Shown here in pieces: positions 15,752 to 24,820 of a stretch of 64,000 nucleotides of DNA. The stretch covers positions 310,001 through 374,000 of the forward strand of contig NZ_PCNZ01000001.1 of the NCBI RefSeq assembly GCF_002975175.1, read 5' to 3'. The notes under the pieces are model-generated. The model saw nothing but the letters and a program-made list of their open reading frames with translations. It searched no databases and had not been told where the DNA came from. Every line of letters starts with the position of its first letter. Within the stretch, counting starts at the first letter, position 1. Origin of the DNA: Bacillus sp. MYb209 (GTDB lineage Bacteria > Bacillota > Bacilli > Bacillales > Bacillaceae_G). Both the position numbers and the translations under genes were made by a program.

Positions 15752-17002
15752 ATGCTTCAAGACGATATTATTTTATCTCATGAAAATCGAATAAAAGAAT
15801 TGGAAAATAAAGTACGGTTATATGAAGAGCTTGTAAATCAATTACCACATCATTTCACATATAAAAATCCACATATTGGTTTGCAAATAAAAAAAACGAG
15901 AACATCTCATTCTATTCAACACATACAACAAAAAGATAAAGAGCCTACCTTTCAGCTTACTTGCGATTCACTATTTTTATTTGAACAACTCGAAAAACAT
16001 TTTGTTCATATTTTCGATGCATTCTCGCATCACGTCACTTTTATTGATAATAAAGGTAACATTACATTATGTAATCAAGCTGCAGCAGATGATTTTAGTG
16101 TAATACGAAATTCTATAATTGGGGAACCAATTCAACAATTATTAAACTTACCTGAAGAACAAATTAAAGCTATTGAAACGTTAAAAACGGGAACCGAAAT
16201 ATATAATGAGGAAGTGTTAGACAAAAACTATGGCATCGTAAATAACCGCATTATTCGTGATTATAATGGAGAGATTTTCCGAGTTATTAGTGTATTTCAT
16301 TATTTAAATACAGAACGTGATGCCGAAAAGTTTTCCCTAGCTGGGCGAATTGCAGCTGGGATTGCACATGAAGTACGAAATCCCCTTACAACGGTACGTG
16401 GGTACTTGCAATTTCTACAAGATAGCGTTTCTCCATCCAATAAAGAATTGTTTAAAAGTTTACTCATCCCTGAATTAGATCGTGCCAATAGTATTATTAC
16501 AAAATTTTTAGCTATTTCAAAAACGCGTGAATTTACTAGAGAACATTTTCCAATCAATACGTTTTTACGCGAGTATATTCAACAACTACTTGCTAGTGAA
16601 GTTTTTTTACACAACATTTCTATTGACTATGATTTTTCTACCGAATTAGATGGTGTACTCGTCAATATTGATCGCCATGAACTCGTGCAAGTTTTTTTAA
16701 ATTTATTTCAAAATGCTGTCGACGCTCAAGGTGAAGAACCTCTTTCTATTCAAATTACTAGTTATCGCTTAGATAATTTTGTTCGTATTACTTTCAAAGA
16801 TAACGGAACTGGCATTCCTCCAGCTATTCAAGAATATATATTTGATCCATTCTTCTCTACAAAAGACTCAGGAACGGGACTGGGATTATCAGTAACGAAG
16901 AAAATTATTCAAAACCATAACGGTACATTAAAAGTTTCCAGTAATCAAAATAGTACAACTTTCACTATCTCTATTCCCTTATTACCAAAAATAAACAATT
17001 AA
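15752..17002 (+). CDS. PAS-domain sensor histidine kinase (sporulation-kinase type)
   Basis: A soluble 416-residue kinase: N-terminal coiled-coil (LSHENRIKELENKVRLYEEL), a PAS domain (about 85-190, HVTFIDNKGNITLCNQAA), HisKA with HEVRNPLTTVRGYLQFL (His about 205), and HATPase with NLFQNAVDAQ and GTGLGLSVTKKII. The HEVRNPLT box and lone gene setting fit kinases feeding the Spo0A phosphorelay. Position relative to deoD suggests the counterpart of B. anthracis BA1478, tested there as a sporulation kinase (from memory). ATG 15752 follows GAGGAG; a TTG at 15734 overlaps that site. Confidence 0.88.
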   Translation: MLQDDIILSHENRIKELENKVRLYEELVNQLPHHFTYKNPHIGLQIKKTRTSHSIQHIQQKDKEPTFQLTCDSLFLFEQLEKHFVHIFDAFSHHVTFIDNKGNITLCNQAAADDFSVIRNSIIGEPIQQLLNLPEEQIKAIETLKTGTEIYNEEVLDKNYGIVNNRIIRDYNGEIFRVISVFHYLNTERDAEKFSLAGRIAAGIAHEVRNPLTTVRGYLQFLQDSVSPSNKELFKSLLIPELDRANSIITKFLAISKTREFTREHFPINTFLREYIQQLLASEVFLHNISIDYDFSTELDGVLVNIDRHELVQVFLNLFQNAVDAQGEEPLSIQITSYRLDNFVRITFKDNGTGIPPAIQEYIFDPFFSTKDSGTGLGLSVTKKIIQNHNGTLKVSSNQNSTTFTISIPLLPKINN

Positions 17003-17017
17003 ATGGTTGATAAATAA

Positions 17018-17058
17018 GAAACAGTGGGGCAGTTCATTCACATCCCACTGTTTTTGTT
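17018..17058 (+). terminator. Terminator of the PAS kinase gene
   Basis: AACAGTGGG...CCCACTGTTTTTG stem-loop 16 bp after the stop. Confidence 0.75.
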
Positions 17059-17064
17059 TATCTC

Positions 17065-17195
17065 ACAAATCCCCCACTGATTATTAGTTGAACCAATCGG
17101 GTATTTACGGGCAGCCCAACTCCCCCTAACTTCTTTGCTTTACATCCGAATTTTGAGGTGGGAGTCTTACTGCCCGCAAATAGCTGGATAAAACT
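17065..17195 (+). repeat. bcr-like dispersed palindromic repeat, copy 1
   Basis: Contains CTGATTATTAG, ACCAATCGGGTATTTACGGGCAG, CTAACTTCTTTGCT, CGAATTTTGAGGTGGGAGTC and TTACTGCCCGCAAATAG. The same blocks recur in reverse orientation at 28930-29052 and degenerately at 19055-19190. GGGCAG/CTGCCC and GGGTATTT/AAATAG ends can pair into a long hairpin. Belongs to the bcr type of repeats known in the B. cereus group. Confidence 0.8.
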
Positions 17196-17336
17196 CCTAT
17201 GCCTTGGTTGTTCTTACTAAGTAGGTGTCATTCTTATTTTTTAATAAATAGTAGTTTGTCCATCACGAATTTAGTTTTATTTTCATTTTATTATACGGTA
17301 AAGACTATTTACTTTATAAATGAAAGGAATGAAAAG

Positions 17337-18401
17337 ATGAACAATAAAAATAAAGGAAAAGTATTCTTCGGTAACGATTGTTGCGAAGTCCGTGCTTGCA
17401 GTTATATTAACATCTCTAAATCTGAACTAAAAGAATTCGTTAAAATACTTCAAGAGCTTGAACAAAATATTAAAGATGTATTCCAAAATTCTTCTCAAAG
17501 TAATATTGATAAACTTATAGCTACCCTAGATAACCTACAAAAACTCCTCAAATGTTTAGACTTATCACCTGCACAAGAGAAAATCGGAACTTCTATTATT
17601 GCTAACCTATTAACTATTCTAAAGACAAAACCTTTCTCATGCGGAGCATTATACGTTGAACTGCAAAGTCTGATTAATTTTTTACTGTATATCGCTAAGT
17701 TATTTAAAGTTGATTGCGGTACTATCGACAAACTTGTTAAGCTGATTACAGAAATCCAAACCATTTTAGTTAAATATGGCTCTGGTTGCCTTGGTGGAGG
17801 TGCTACCGGTGCTACTGGACCTCAAGGTGCTATCGGACCTCAAGGACCTCGGGGTGCTCAAGGTGCTACTGGTGCTCAAGGACCTGCTGGTGCTACTGGT
17901 GCCCAAGGACCTGCTAGTGCTACTGGTGCCCAAGGACCTGCTAGTGCTACTGGTGCCCAAGGACCTGCTGGTGCTACTGGTGCTACAGGGGCTGCTGGAA
18001 CTCCAATCCCTGTAACTATAGCTGCAATAGGAAACTCAATTGCACAAACTATATCCCCTGGAACAAACATCCAATTCAATCAAGTTTTCGAATTAACTAA
18101 CATTACTTTTAATGACACTTCAGATACTTTAACTATTTTAGAAACAGGAGTATACGATATTAGTTTCTCAGCATCTACGACCTTCCCAGGTTCTTCACCG
18201 TTTGGATTTGGTCTTTCATTTAACGGTCAACCACCTACTCGTAATTTTTCAACTAACGTTATCGGTAGTGCAGTTTCTTTCTCAACGATTGTTACATTAA
18301 CAGCTGGCACAACAATTTCTGTACAACCTACAGCAAATACTATTTCTATCCCTAACACAGGTGACACAACAGCTACACTATCTGTCTTCCGAATTTACTA
18401 A
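17337..18401 (+). CDS. Collagen-like exosporium-type glycoprotein (BclA-like C-terminal domain)
   Basis: A 354-residue protein in three parts. Residues ~1-155 are a helical, Cys-containing N-terminal domain ([18 protein letters not shown]; no signal peptide). About 156-225 are ~23 collagen triplets ([12 protein letters not shown]). About 225-354 are a beta-rich domain ([22 protein letters not shown] end) resembling the BclA jelly-roll tip. Such proteins form hair-like filaments on B. cereus-group spores. Two triplets read SAT instead of GAT within a tandem 27-bp duplication. ATG 17337 follows AAAGGAATGAAAAG; an ORF extension to 17199 has no site and runs into the repeat. Flanked by repeat copies on both sides. 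Confidence 0.88.
   Translation: MNNKNKGKVFFGNDCCEVRACSYINISKSELKEFVKILQELEQNIKDVFQNSSQSNIDKLIATLDNLQKLLKCLDLSPAQEKIGTSIIANLLTILKTKPFSCGALYVELQSLINFLLYIAKLFKVDCGTIDKLVKLITEIQTILVKYGSGCLGGGATGATGPQGAIGPQGPRGAQGATGAQGPAGATGAQGPASATGAQGPASATGAQGPAGATGATGAAGTPIPVTIAAIGNSIAQTISPGTNIQFNQVFELTNITFNDTSDTLTILETGVYDISFSASTTFPGSSPFGFGLSFNGQPPTRNFSTNVIGSAVSFSTIVTLTAGTTISVQPTANTISIPNTGDTTATLSVFRIY
17869..17990 (+). repeat. Tandem ~27-bp repeats encoding collagen triplets
   Basis: Four near-identical copies of a unit reading GGTGCTACTGGTGCCCAAGG then ACCTGCT, which encode GAT-GAQ-GPA; the two central copies carry AGT for GGT (Ser for Gly). Such arrays change copy number by slippage. Confidence 0.85.
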
Positions 18402-18498
18402 CTTTTAGTTTTCAATCTTTTTTTGAACGAACAAGCAGAATTGATTTATAGTAATCCGTATTGTTTTGATTGTGTGTTAAATCTCTCTTTAAATAGAA

Positions 18499-18536
18499 AG
18501 GAGCACTTATTTGGGAGGATAAGTGCTCCTTCTTTA
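18499..18536 (+). terminator. Terminator after the collagen-like gene
   Basis: Perfect 12-bp stem AGGAGCACTTAT (18499-18510) with ATAAGTGCTCCT (18519-18530), followed by TCTTT; about 100 bp after the stop. Confidence 0.75.
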
Positions 18537-18621
18537 CGTTTCTTTACTTCAAATTTACTCTAGCTTAATCCTCTTTTTGTATAATGAATAGTGAAGACAA
18601 AGACATGAAAGAGGGATGATA

Positions 18622-19050
18622 ATGAGAGTTATATCACTGCCACGTTTTTGGTTTGTTCTCATGGTATGCATGATTTTATGTATAGGATTTCTTTTAACTC
18701 TAAATTATTCAGCTATATCAAAAGCAGAGAGAAAAACAGTCCCATACGAACTTCTGTATACAAAGCAAAACAACATCCCTTATTCCTCCTCCACAAAGAA
18801 TGAAAAAAAGGTTATAAAAGGAATGCTTATTACAGAGGCTTCTAGTTATGAAAACTTACTTCAAATTGCAGAAACGATTAAAGATCAATATAAAAATAAA
18901 TACGTTGATGAAATAACACTTTCTATCCATAATGAAAATACTGGAAATTACGAAGAAGAATTACCATATGAACCCATTAGTAAAGGAATAATAACCGTTA
19001 CGTATGATTCTCAATACTTCGGTAGTACCAATGTTACGCTAAACAAATAA
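18622..19050 (+). CDS. Hypothetical membrane-anchored or secreted protein
   Basis: Not recognised. 142 residues with an N-terminal hydrophobic helix (FWFVLMVCMILCIGFLLTL) and a ~105-residue polar outside domain (KGMLITEASSYENLLQIAETIKDQY...). ATG 18622 is 6 bp after GAGGG; the in-frame ATG at 18616 is too close. It is isolated between the collagen-like gene and the repeat at 19055. Confidence 0.65.
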   Translation: MRVISLPRFWFVLMVCMILCIGFLLTLNYSAISKAERKTVPYELLYTKQNNIPYSSSTKNEKKVIKGMLITEASSYENLLQIAETIKDQYKNKYVDEITLSIHNENTGNYEEELPYEPISKGIITVTYDSQYFGSTNVTLNK

Positions 19051-19054
19051 ATTG

Positions 19055-19190
19055 AAGCTTTAATCAGTGGATTTTGCTCCCTACCCACTGATTATTAAGT
19101 TAAAACAATCGAATTTTTATAGGCAGCTCGACTCCCACCAGACTTCTTTTCTGCTACCAAATTTTGAATCGAGATAAAATCACTCATTTC
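19055..19190. repeat. bcr-like repeat, degenerate copy 2
   Basis: Shares CCCACTGATTATTA, CAATCG, GGCAGC, CGACTCCCACC, ACTTCTTTTCTGCT and AAATTTTGA with copy 1 in the same order, but with many substitutions and a truncated 3' part. Confidence 0.65.
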
Positions 19191-19193
19191 TCA

Positions 19194-19230
19194 TAAAAAA
19201 AGAGGCGAACTCGTTATTCGCCTCTTTTTT
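19194..19230. terminator. Terminator of the class A PBP gene
   Basis: AAAAAAAGAGGCGAA...TTCGCCTCTTTTTTT palindrome at the PBP stop; symmetrical, can work in both directions. Confidence 0.88.
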
Positions 19231-21269
19231 TACCAAAATGGAATCCACTCTTTTACTTTATCTATCCATTCCTTTTGCTGTTCTTTTCTTTGTTGTTCCT
19301 CTTCTTTTCGTTTTTTCTCTTCTTCTTTCCTCCGTTTTTCCTCCTCAATCATTTTTAATTGTTTTGTATAATCCGCCTCAGGTATTAGAGATAACTGAAA
19401 TGCCTTTTGAGTTGGATTTCCATTCGCTTTCTTCATAATGTCCCGGAACATTGTCGTTGTAATTTGGCTGCCTCCTGGCACATAATGCTCACTATCCGTT
19501 TTATCATACCCTACCCAAATCGCACCTACTAAATCCGGTGTGTATCCAACAAACCACGAATCCTTCGCACCAGTGCTTGGTCCATTTACAAGCTGGGTAG
19601 TCCCTGTCTTGCCTGCGGTATCGATATTATTAACTTTCGCTTTTTCACCTGTTCCCCTTTCAATAACACCTTTTAATAAGTATGTCATCTTTTGGGCAAC
19701 TTTCTCGTTCGTCACACGAGTTTCTTTCTTATACCATTTTCCAATTGTTTCTCCTTCAGCATTTTGGATTTCTCTAATGGCATGAGCTTCTACTTGGACA
19801 CCATCATTTGCAAGTGCGCTATACGCTTGAGCCATTACAAATGGAGAAGTCCCTACATACATACCTCCTAAAGCAATCGGATACGTATGGTCTTCAGGCT
19901 CTAATGGAATACCAAACCGCTCTAAAGATTTCAATCCTTTATCTAATCCAATTTGCTCTAATAGCCAAACTGCTGAAACATTATATGACTTTGCCACCGC
20001 TTCATACATCGTCACATTACCATGGAACGTATGATCACTATTTTGTGGTGCATATTCTTTAATATTAAACGGTTCATCTTTTAAGACATCGTATACTTCA
20101 TATCCTTGTTCTAACGCTGGTACATACACTGCAAGAGGCTTTAACGTTGAACCTGGCTGTCTTTTTAATTGTGTTGCATGATTAAACTGTAAAAATTGAT
20201 AAGGACCTCTACCTCCAACTAAAGCCGGAACACCGCCAGTTTTTGGATTCATAAGGACCACTCCAGTTTGCATAAGCTGATCTGAACCACTATCTTTAAA
20301 ATAACTATCATTATTCACGACATCTTCAACCGCTTGTTGTTTTTTCGGGTCAAGTTCCGTATAAATACGATAACCACCTGCTAAAATTTCATTTTGTGTT
20401 AATTCATACTTGTCCATCGCTTCTCTAACAATATAATCTACGTATTGAGAATATTTTCCCTTATATTTATCGTCAACACCACGTCGTAATACAAGACCTG
20501 ATTCTTTCTCCTGATTATATTGTTCTTCAGAAATATATCCTTGCTCCTTCATTAAACCTAATACAACATTACGTCTTTCAATTGATTTATCAAAGTTTTT
20601 ATACGGCGAATACGCAGATGGCGCTTTAATTAATCCTGCAATCGTTGCAGCTTCTGAAATCGTTAAGTCTTTTACTTCTTTATCAAAATAAGATTTAGCT
20701 GCTCTTTTTATCCCCCAAGCACCTTCACCAAAATAAATTTGATTCATATACATTTCAACAATTTCATCTTTCGTATAAGTACGTTCTATTTTTTTCGTTA
20801 GAAAGTATTCCTTTATTTTACGCGAGAATGTACGGTCTTGCGTTAAAAATACATTTTTCGCAAGTTGTTGTGTAATCGTACTACCACCTGCCACAACTTC
20901 ACCGGCTGTAATGTTCTTAAATACAGCACTTATGATTCCACTATAGTAAATACCATGATGACTAAAAAATTCCTTATCTTCTACTGCAACAATTGCTTGA
21001 ACCATAATATCAGGAATATCTTTCCTTTTAACCCCTTCTGTTTTAGAAGAAGCTAATTTAGTCGCAACTTCATTATTTGCATCATAAATTAAAGTCGGTT
21101 GTGGAACAGCTTGTTTTAATTCAGATATATCTTGAATGGAAATTATTATATTTACAACAGTAAATAGAGTAGCAAGTAAACTTCCCAATACAATTAATGA
21201 ATTGCGTAGTTTCTTCCTCTTATTGAACCACTCAAGCGTTTTTTTTAAGTGAGTGTTCTTCAATTTCAT
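19230..21269 (-). CDS. Class A penicillin-binding protein (glycosyltransferase/transpeptidase)
   Basis: Bifunctional peptidoglycan synthase of 679 residues. It has a short cytoplasmic lead and membrane span (about 22-48), a GT51 domain with the catalytic Glu in EDKEFFSHHG and GGSTITQQLAKN (about 97-270), then a transpeptidase with Ser in PGSTLKPLAVY (about 383), SYN near 440 and KTGTT near 562. A highly charged tail (EEEKRRKEEEKKRKEEEQQR) ends in an amphipathic WIDKVKEWIPFW. Size and layout fit the PbpF/PbpG group of B. subtilis; which one is uncertain. Confidence 0.93.
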   Translation of the reverse strand: MKLKNTHLKKTLEWFNKRKKLRNSLIVLGSLLATLFTVVNIIISIQDISELKQAVPQPTLIYDANNEVATKLASSKTEGVKRKDIPDIMVQAIVAVEDKEFFSHHGIYYSGIISAVFKNITAGEVVAGGSTITQQLAKNVFLTQDRTFSRKIKEYFLTKKIERTYTKDEIVEMYMNQIYFGEGAWGIKRAAKSYFDKEVKDLTISEAATIAGLIKAPSAYSPYKNFDKSIERRNVVLGLMKEQGYISEEQYNQEKESGLVLRRGVDDKYKGKYSQYVDYIVREAMDKYELTQNEILAGGYRIYTELDPKKQQAVEDVVNNDSYFKDSGSDQLMQTGVVLMNPKTGGVPALVGGRGPYQFLQFNHATQLKRQPGSTLKPLAVYVPALEQGYEVYDVLKDEPFNIKEYAPQNSDHTFHGNVTMYEAVAKSYNVSAVWLLEQIGLDKGLKSLERFGIPLEPEDHTYPIALGGMYVGTSPFVMAQAYSALANDGVQVEAHAIREIQNAEGETIGKWYKKETRVTNEKVAQKMTYLLKGVIERGTGEKAKVNNIDTAGKTGTTQLVNGPSTGAKDSWFVGYTPDLVGAIWVGYDKTDSEHYVPGGSQITTTMFRDIMKKANGNPTQKAFQLSLIPEADYTKQLKMIEEEKRRKEEEKKRKEEEQQRKEQQKEWIDKVKEWIPFW

Positions 21270-21580
21270 TCGTTCACTTCCTTCATTTGTTTACACCCTT
21301 CTTTTTAAAAGGAAGAATATACCTCCTTTTAAATTTATTATAATAACGTAGTCGTTCCTATAGTGTAAAGCTTTTCTTTCACATTCATACTTTTCACAAG
21401 AAAAGGACATTCTACAAGTAAGATATTCACTATTCAGTATTAATATTATTAATACAACAATGAGAGTTATGTTAAGTTTTTGTAAACTTTTCGATAAAAT
21501 GTTTTAAAAAACGACAGTTTTTTGTTAGAATTGATTAGCCAATATATTTTACATATATTACTTTTGTGGGGGTAACAATA

Positions 21581-22201
21581 ATGGTCTTTAAATCAAAGAA
21601 AGATAAATTTTCTGAAATGCTAATGAATGTTTCCGAAAATTTAAAAGAAGGCGCGCAGTTTTTCGTGGAGTATAAAATTAAAAATGCTAGCGATTTAAAA
21701 GAGTTTTCTATGCGCATGAAAGATTATGAGTCAAAAGGTGACTCATTCATTCACGAAATCATTATGGAGCTAAACAAAGCGTTTATTACTCCTATTGAAC
21801 GTGAAGACATCCTACAGCTTGCAATGAGTATGGATGATGTATTAGACGGATTAGATCATAGTGCTGGTCTATTCGAAATGTATTCTATTACAGAAGCTGA
21901 TGAATACATGATTAAATTCGTAGAAGCAATTAATCAATGTGCGATTGAAATTGCAAACTCTGTTGAATTACTGTCTAAAAAGAAATTAGTCGATATTCGT
22001 ACAAATGCGATTAAGATTAAGGATTACGAGTCACAATGTGATGATATTCGCCGTCATGCGATTAAGCACCTATTCTCTCGTGAAAAAGATCCGATTAAGA
22101 TTATTCAATTTAAAGAGATTTACGAAGAGCTTGAAGAAGTAGCTGATAGCTGTCAAAGCGTTGCAAACGTATTAGAAACAATTATTATGAAGAACGCGTA
22201 A
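21581..22201 (+). CDS. DUF47/PhoU-like accessory protein of phosphate transport
   Basis: A 206-residue all-helical protein of the DUF47 (PhoU-related) family, known to accompany PiT-type phosphate transporters. Landmarks are DYESKGDSFIHEIIMELNKAF, TPIEREDILQLAMSMDDVLDG and DYESQCDDIRRHAIK with the usual acidic metal-binding pattern. ATG 21581 is preceded by GGGGG; an in-frame GTG at 21566 overlaps it. The downstream transporter starts 11 bp after the stop, its ribosome site straddling the junction. Confidence 0.92.
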   Translation: MVFKSKKDKFSEMLMNVSENLKEGAQFFVEYKIKNASDLKEFSMRMKDYESKGDSFIHEIIMELNKAFITPIEREDILQLAMSMDDVLDGLDHSAGLFEMYSITEADEYMIKFVEAINQCAIEIANSVELLSKKKLVDIRTNAIKIKDYESQCDDIRRHAIKHLFSREKDPIKIIQFKEIYEELEEVADSCQSVANVLETIIMKNA

Positions 22202-22212
22202 GGAGTTTGATC

Positions 22213-23211
22213 ATGGATACACTCTTGATACTGACCGTTTTAGTAGTCATTTGCGCTTTAGCTTTTGACTTTATCAATGGATTTCACGATACAGCAAACG
22301 CTATTGCAACGGCTGTTTCAACGAAAGCTCTAAAGCCTAGACATGCAATTATTATGGCAGCTATTATGAACTTTTTAGGTGCGATGACATTTACAGGTGT
22401 AGCAAAAACTATTACAAAAGATATCGTTGACCCATTTGCTTTACCTAATGGTTCTCTTGTAATTTTAGCTGCTTTGCTTGCGGCAATAGCTTGGAATTTA
22501 ATCACTTGGTACTATGGTATTCCAAGTAGTTCTTCGCATGCAATCATTGGCGCAATCGCTGGTGCAGCAATTGCTGCTGCTGGTGTTAACGCATTAAACT
22601 ATAAAGGGTTTATAAAAATTCTTGAAGCTTTAATCATTTCACCGATTATCGCTTTTGTTATTGGTTATATCGTATATAGTATTTTTAAAGTCGTCTTTAA
22701 AAACTTTAACTTAACGAAAACGAACAAAAACTTCCGTATATTCCAGATCTTTACTGCAGCATTACAAGCTTTTACACACGGTACGAATGATGCACAAAAA
22801 GCAATGGGAATCATTACGATGGCTCTTATGGCCAATAACTATCATACTTCTGACGACATCCCTTTCTGGGTACAATTAGCTTGTGCAACTGCAATGGGCC
22901 TTGGTACTTCTGTCGGTGGATGGAAAATTATTAAAACTGTCGGTGGACAAATTATGAAGATTCGTCCTGTAAATGGTGTAGCTGCCGATTTATCATCATC
23001 ACTTGTTATTTTCGGTGCAACATTCATTCACTTACCGGTTAGTACGACGCACGTTATCTCTTCTTCTATTTTAGGGGTTGGTGCTTCTCATCGTGTGAAA
23101 GGTGTAAAATGGGGAACTGCAAAACGCATGTTAATTACATGGGTTATTACACTTCCAATTTCAGCTTCTTTAGCTGCTCTATTTTATTACCTACTACAAT
23201 TACTATTCTAA
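22213..23211 (+). CDS. pit: Low-affinity inorganic phosphate transporter (PiT family)
   Basis: PiT carriers move phosphate (as metal phosphate) with H+ or Na+. The 332-residue membrane protein has both inverted-repeat signatures: GFHDTANAIATAVST near residue 22 and HGTNDAQKAMGI near 195. ATG 22213 follows AAGGAG that overlaps the DUF47 stop, so the two genes are translationally close and form one operon ending in a strong terminator. Confidence 0.94.
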   Translation: MDTLLILTVLVVICALAFDFINGFHDTANAIATAVSTKALKPRHAIIMAAIMNFLGAMTFTGVAKTITKDIVDPFALPNGSLVILAALLAAIAWNLITWYYGIPSSSSHAIIGAIAGAAIAAAGVNALNYKGFIKILEALIISPIIAFVIGYIVYSIFKVVFKNFNLTKTNKNFRIFQIFTAALQAFTHGTNDAQKAMGIITMALMANNYHTSDDIPFWVQLACATAMGLGTSVGGWKIIKTVGGQIMKIRPVNGVAADLSSSLVIFGATFIHLPVSTTHVISSSILGVGASHRVKGVKWGTAKRMLITWVITLPISASLAALFYYLLQLLF

Positions 23212-23213
23212 TC

Positions 23214-23256
23214 AAAAGTCGTCTTCCTTATTTTTCTAGGAAGACGACTTTTTTGT
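23214..23256 (+). terminator. Terminator of the phosphate transport operon
   Basis: AAAAGTCGTCTTCCT...AGGAAGACGACTTTTTT, a 15-bp stem. Confidence 0.92.
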
Positions 23257-23328
23257 GAACAAGCCTATTTCTTATTAAAAAGCGTGTATAATGATTGTTG
23301 GATAAGTTATATAGAGGAGTTGGCAATT

Positions 23329-24129
23329 TTGGAATACATCATGTTACTTTTCATCGGATTAATCGCTGGGACAGTCGGGAGCCTAGTCGGACTTGGGGGC
23401 GGAATTATTATCGTTCCGTTATTAATTGGATTGCACAGTTTATCCCCACAACTCGCAGTGGGAACTTCTATGGTAACAGTCGTTTTTACAGGGCTGTCTT
23501 CTACCCTTACTTATATGAAACATAAACGGGTAGATTATAAAAGTGGACTTATTTTATTTATCGGGAGTGGTCCTGGTGGTATTATCGGATCATGGGCAAA
23601 CAAATTTTTAAATCAAGATACATTTTCTTTATACTTTGGGATTTTTCTTATATTCGTCTCCATTCTTCTTATACTACGAGACAAATTGAAACCTCTTTCC
23701 CTATCAAATATGACTGTAATTAAGCGATCTTTTACAGATAACGAAGGAAATACTGTAGACTATCAATTCCCACCATTTCTCGCTATCTTTATTGCCTTTA
23801 TAGTTGGATTTATATCCGGATTATTCGGAATCGGTGGTGGCGCCTTACTTGTGCCAGCGATGATGCTCCTTTTTGCGTTCCCAGCACACATTGCTGTAGC
23901 AACTTCAATGTTTATCGTATTTCTCTCAGCAATTGTAAGTTCTTTAACTCACATCTCTCTAGGAAATGTCAGCTGGGCTTATGCATTAATTCTTATTCCT
24001 GGTGCATGGATTGGCGGAAAAATCGGGGCTTATATTAACACAAAATTAAGCGGTAATGCAGTAATTAATTTATTACGTATCACATTAATTATTCTTGGAA
24101 CTAGATTAATCATTACTTCATTTTTATAA
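23329..24129 (+). CDS. TSUP/TauE-SafE family membrane exporter
   Basis: A 267-residue multi-span protein with the duplicated family motif: GSLVGLGGGIIIVPLL near residue 20 and GLFGIGGGALLVPAMM near 165. TSUP members carry sulfite, sulfoacetate or other small organic anions; the substrate here is unknown and the gene is far from the sulfate operon. The start is TTG 23329, nine bases after GAGGAG; a longer ORF from 23284 has no site. Confidence 0.88.
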   Translation: MEYIMLLFIGLIAGTVGSLVGLGGGIIIVPLLIGLHSLSPQLAVGTSMVTVVFTGLSSTLTYMKHKRVDYKSGLILFIGSGPGGIIGSWANKFLNQDTFSLYFGIFLIFVSILLILRDKLKPLSLSNMTVIKRSFTDNEGNTVDYQFPPFLAIFIAFIVGFISGLFGIGGGALLVPAMMLLFAFPAHIAVATSMFIVFLSAIVSSLTHISLGNVSWAYALILIPGAWIGGKIGAYINTKLSGNAVINLLRITLIILGTRLIITSFL

Positions 24130-24156
24130 CGCGTTCTTTCTAGAATGCGTTTTTTC
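24128..24156. terminator. Terminator shared by the TSUP gene and a facing small ORF
   Basis: AACGCGTTCT-TTC-TAGAATGCGTTTTTT stem-loop overlapping the TSUP stop and T-rich on the plus strand. Confidence 0.7.
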
Positions 24157-24249
24157 TTATACACATGAATATAAAAAGGCTCCTAGGAGAACAAATAAAA
24201 CTAAACAAACACTTAATAGCATAAAATTTGAAATATGTACTTTCTTCAA
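24157..24249 (-). CDS. Very small membrane protein (30 residues)
   Basis: A short reading frame, TTG start at 24249 with ATAGGAGTGATCAAC just before it, encoding a basic lead (KKVHISNF) then one hydrophobic span (MLLSVCLVLFVLLGAFLY) ending SCV. The good ribosome site and the clean single-helix pattern support it; no homologue is recognised, and conservation is untested. It fills part of the 293-bp gap after the TSUP gene. Confidence 0.45.
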   Translation of the reverse strand: MKKVHISNFMLLSVCLVLFVLLGAFLYSCV

Positions 24250-24422
24250 GTTGATCACTCCTATAGCTATGACTGTTATCTTTATGATAGCGAAAAAACA
24301 GTTATCTTACAGTTACAAAGTGCTAACAATGCAAAATCATTTATTACAAATTTTATCCTTATATTGCATTTCTTTGTATAATCTATCGATTAAATAAAAA
24401 AAGATGTCATATTGACATCTTT

Positions 24423-24650
24423 TTAGTGAAGAAGTGACCATCCCATAAAGTCTTCATGTACTTGGCACGCCCTCTTATCGTTTCGATCATATAATTCAGC
24501 ATAACTATCTGTTTCTTCATCATAAGCCATCGTATAAATAATTTGGCCGTCTATTTCAACGGATAAAACGACTCCACCTTTCATCTCTTCTACATGAATG
24601 ATAGCATTCGCCGGAATTCTCATATCCGTCATCTTCATCGCATCTAACAA
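24423..24650 (-). CDS. Hypothetical small protein
   Basis: Not recognised. 75 residues, acidic, probably beta-rich (AIIHVEEMKGGVVLSVEIDG, MAYDEETDSYAELYDR). Start TTG at 24650, nine bases after AGGGGG. No membrane span. It stands alone, divergent from the Crp/Fnr regulator. Confidence 0.6.
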   Translation of the reverse strand: MLDAMKMTDMRIPANAIIHVEEMKGGVVLSVEIDGQIIYTMAYDEETDSYAELYDRNDKRACQVHEDFMGWSLLH

Positions 24651-24820
24651 TATACTAAACCCCCTACAGCGTATTCATTGCTAGTACTATTACACACTAA
24701 ATAGTATACTACTGTAATAGCATACATTTCGTCAATGAAATTGCTGTTTAAAAAGCATATTATCTTTATACATATACGCTAAAATAGAAGAGATAGAAAT
24801 GTTTTAATGGGGGGCTAACA

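Noticed and set aside
17766-17960. Frame with [10 protein letters not shown]-type repeats on the minus strand in the collagen gene
   Set aside because: The repeats are the reverse complement of the collagen triplets; shadow only.
17776-18015. CRISPR-like array in the collagen region
   Set aside because: Repeats are contiguous coding triplets without unique spacers and no cas genes are present.
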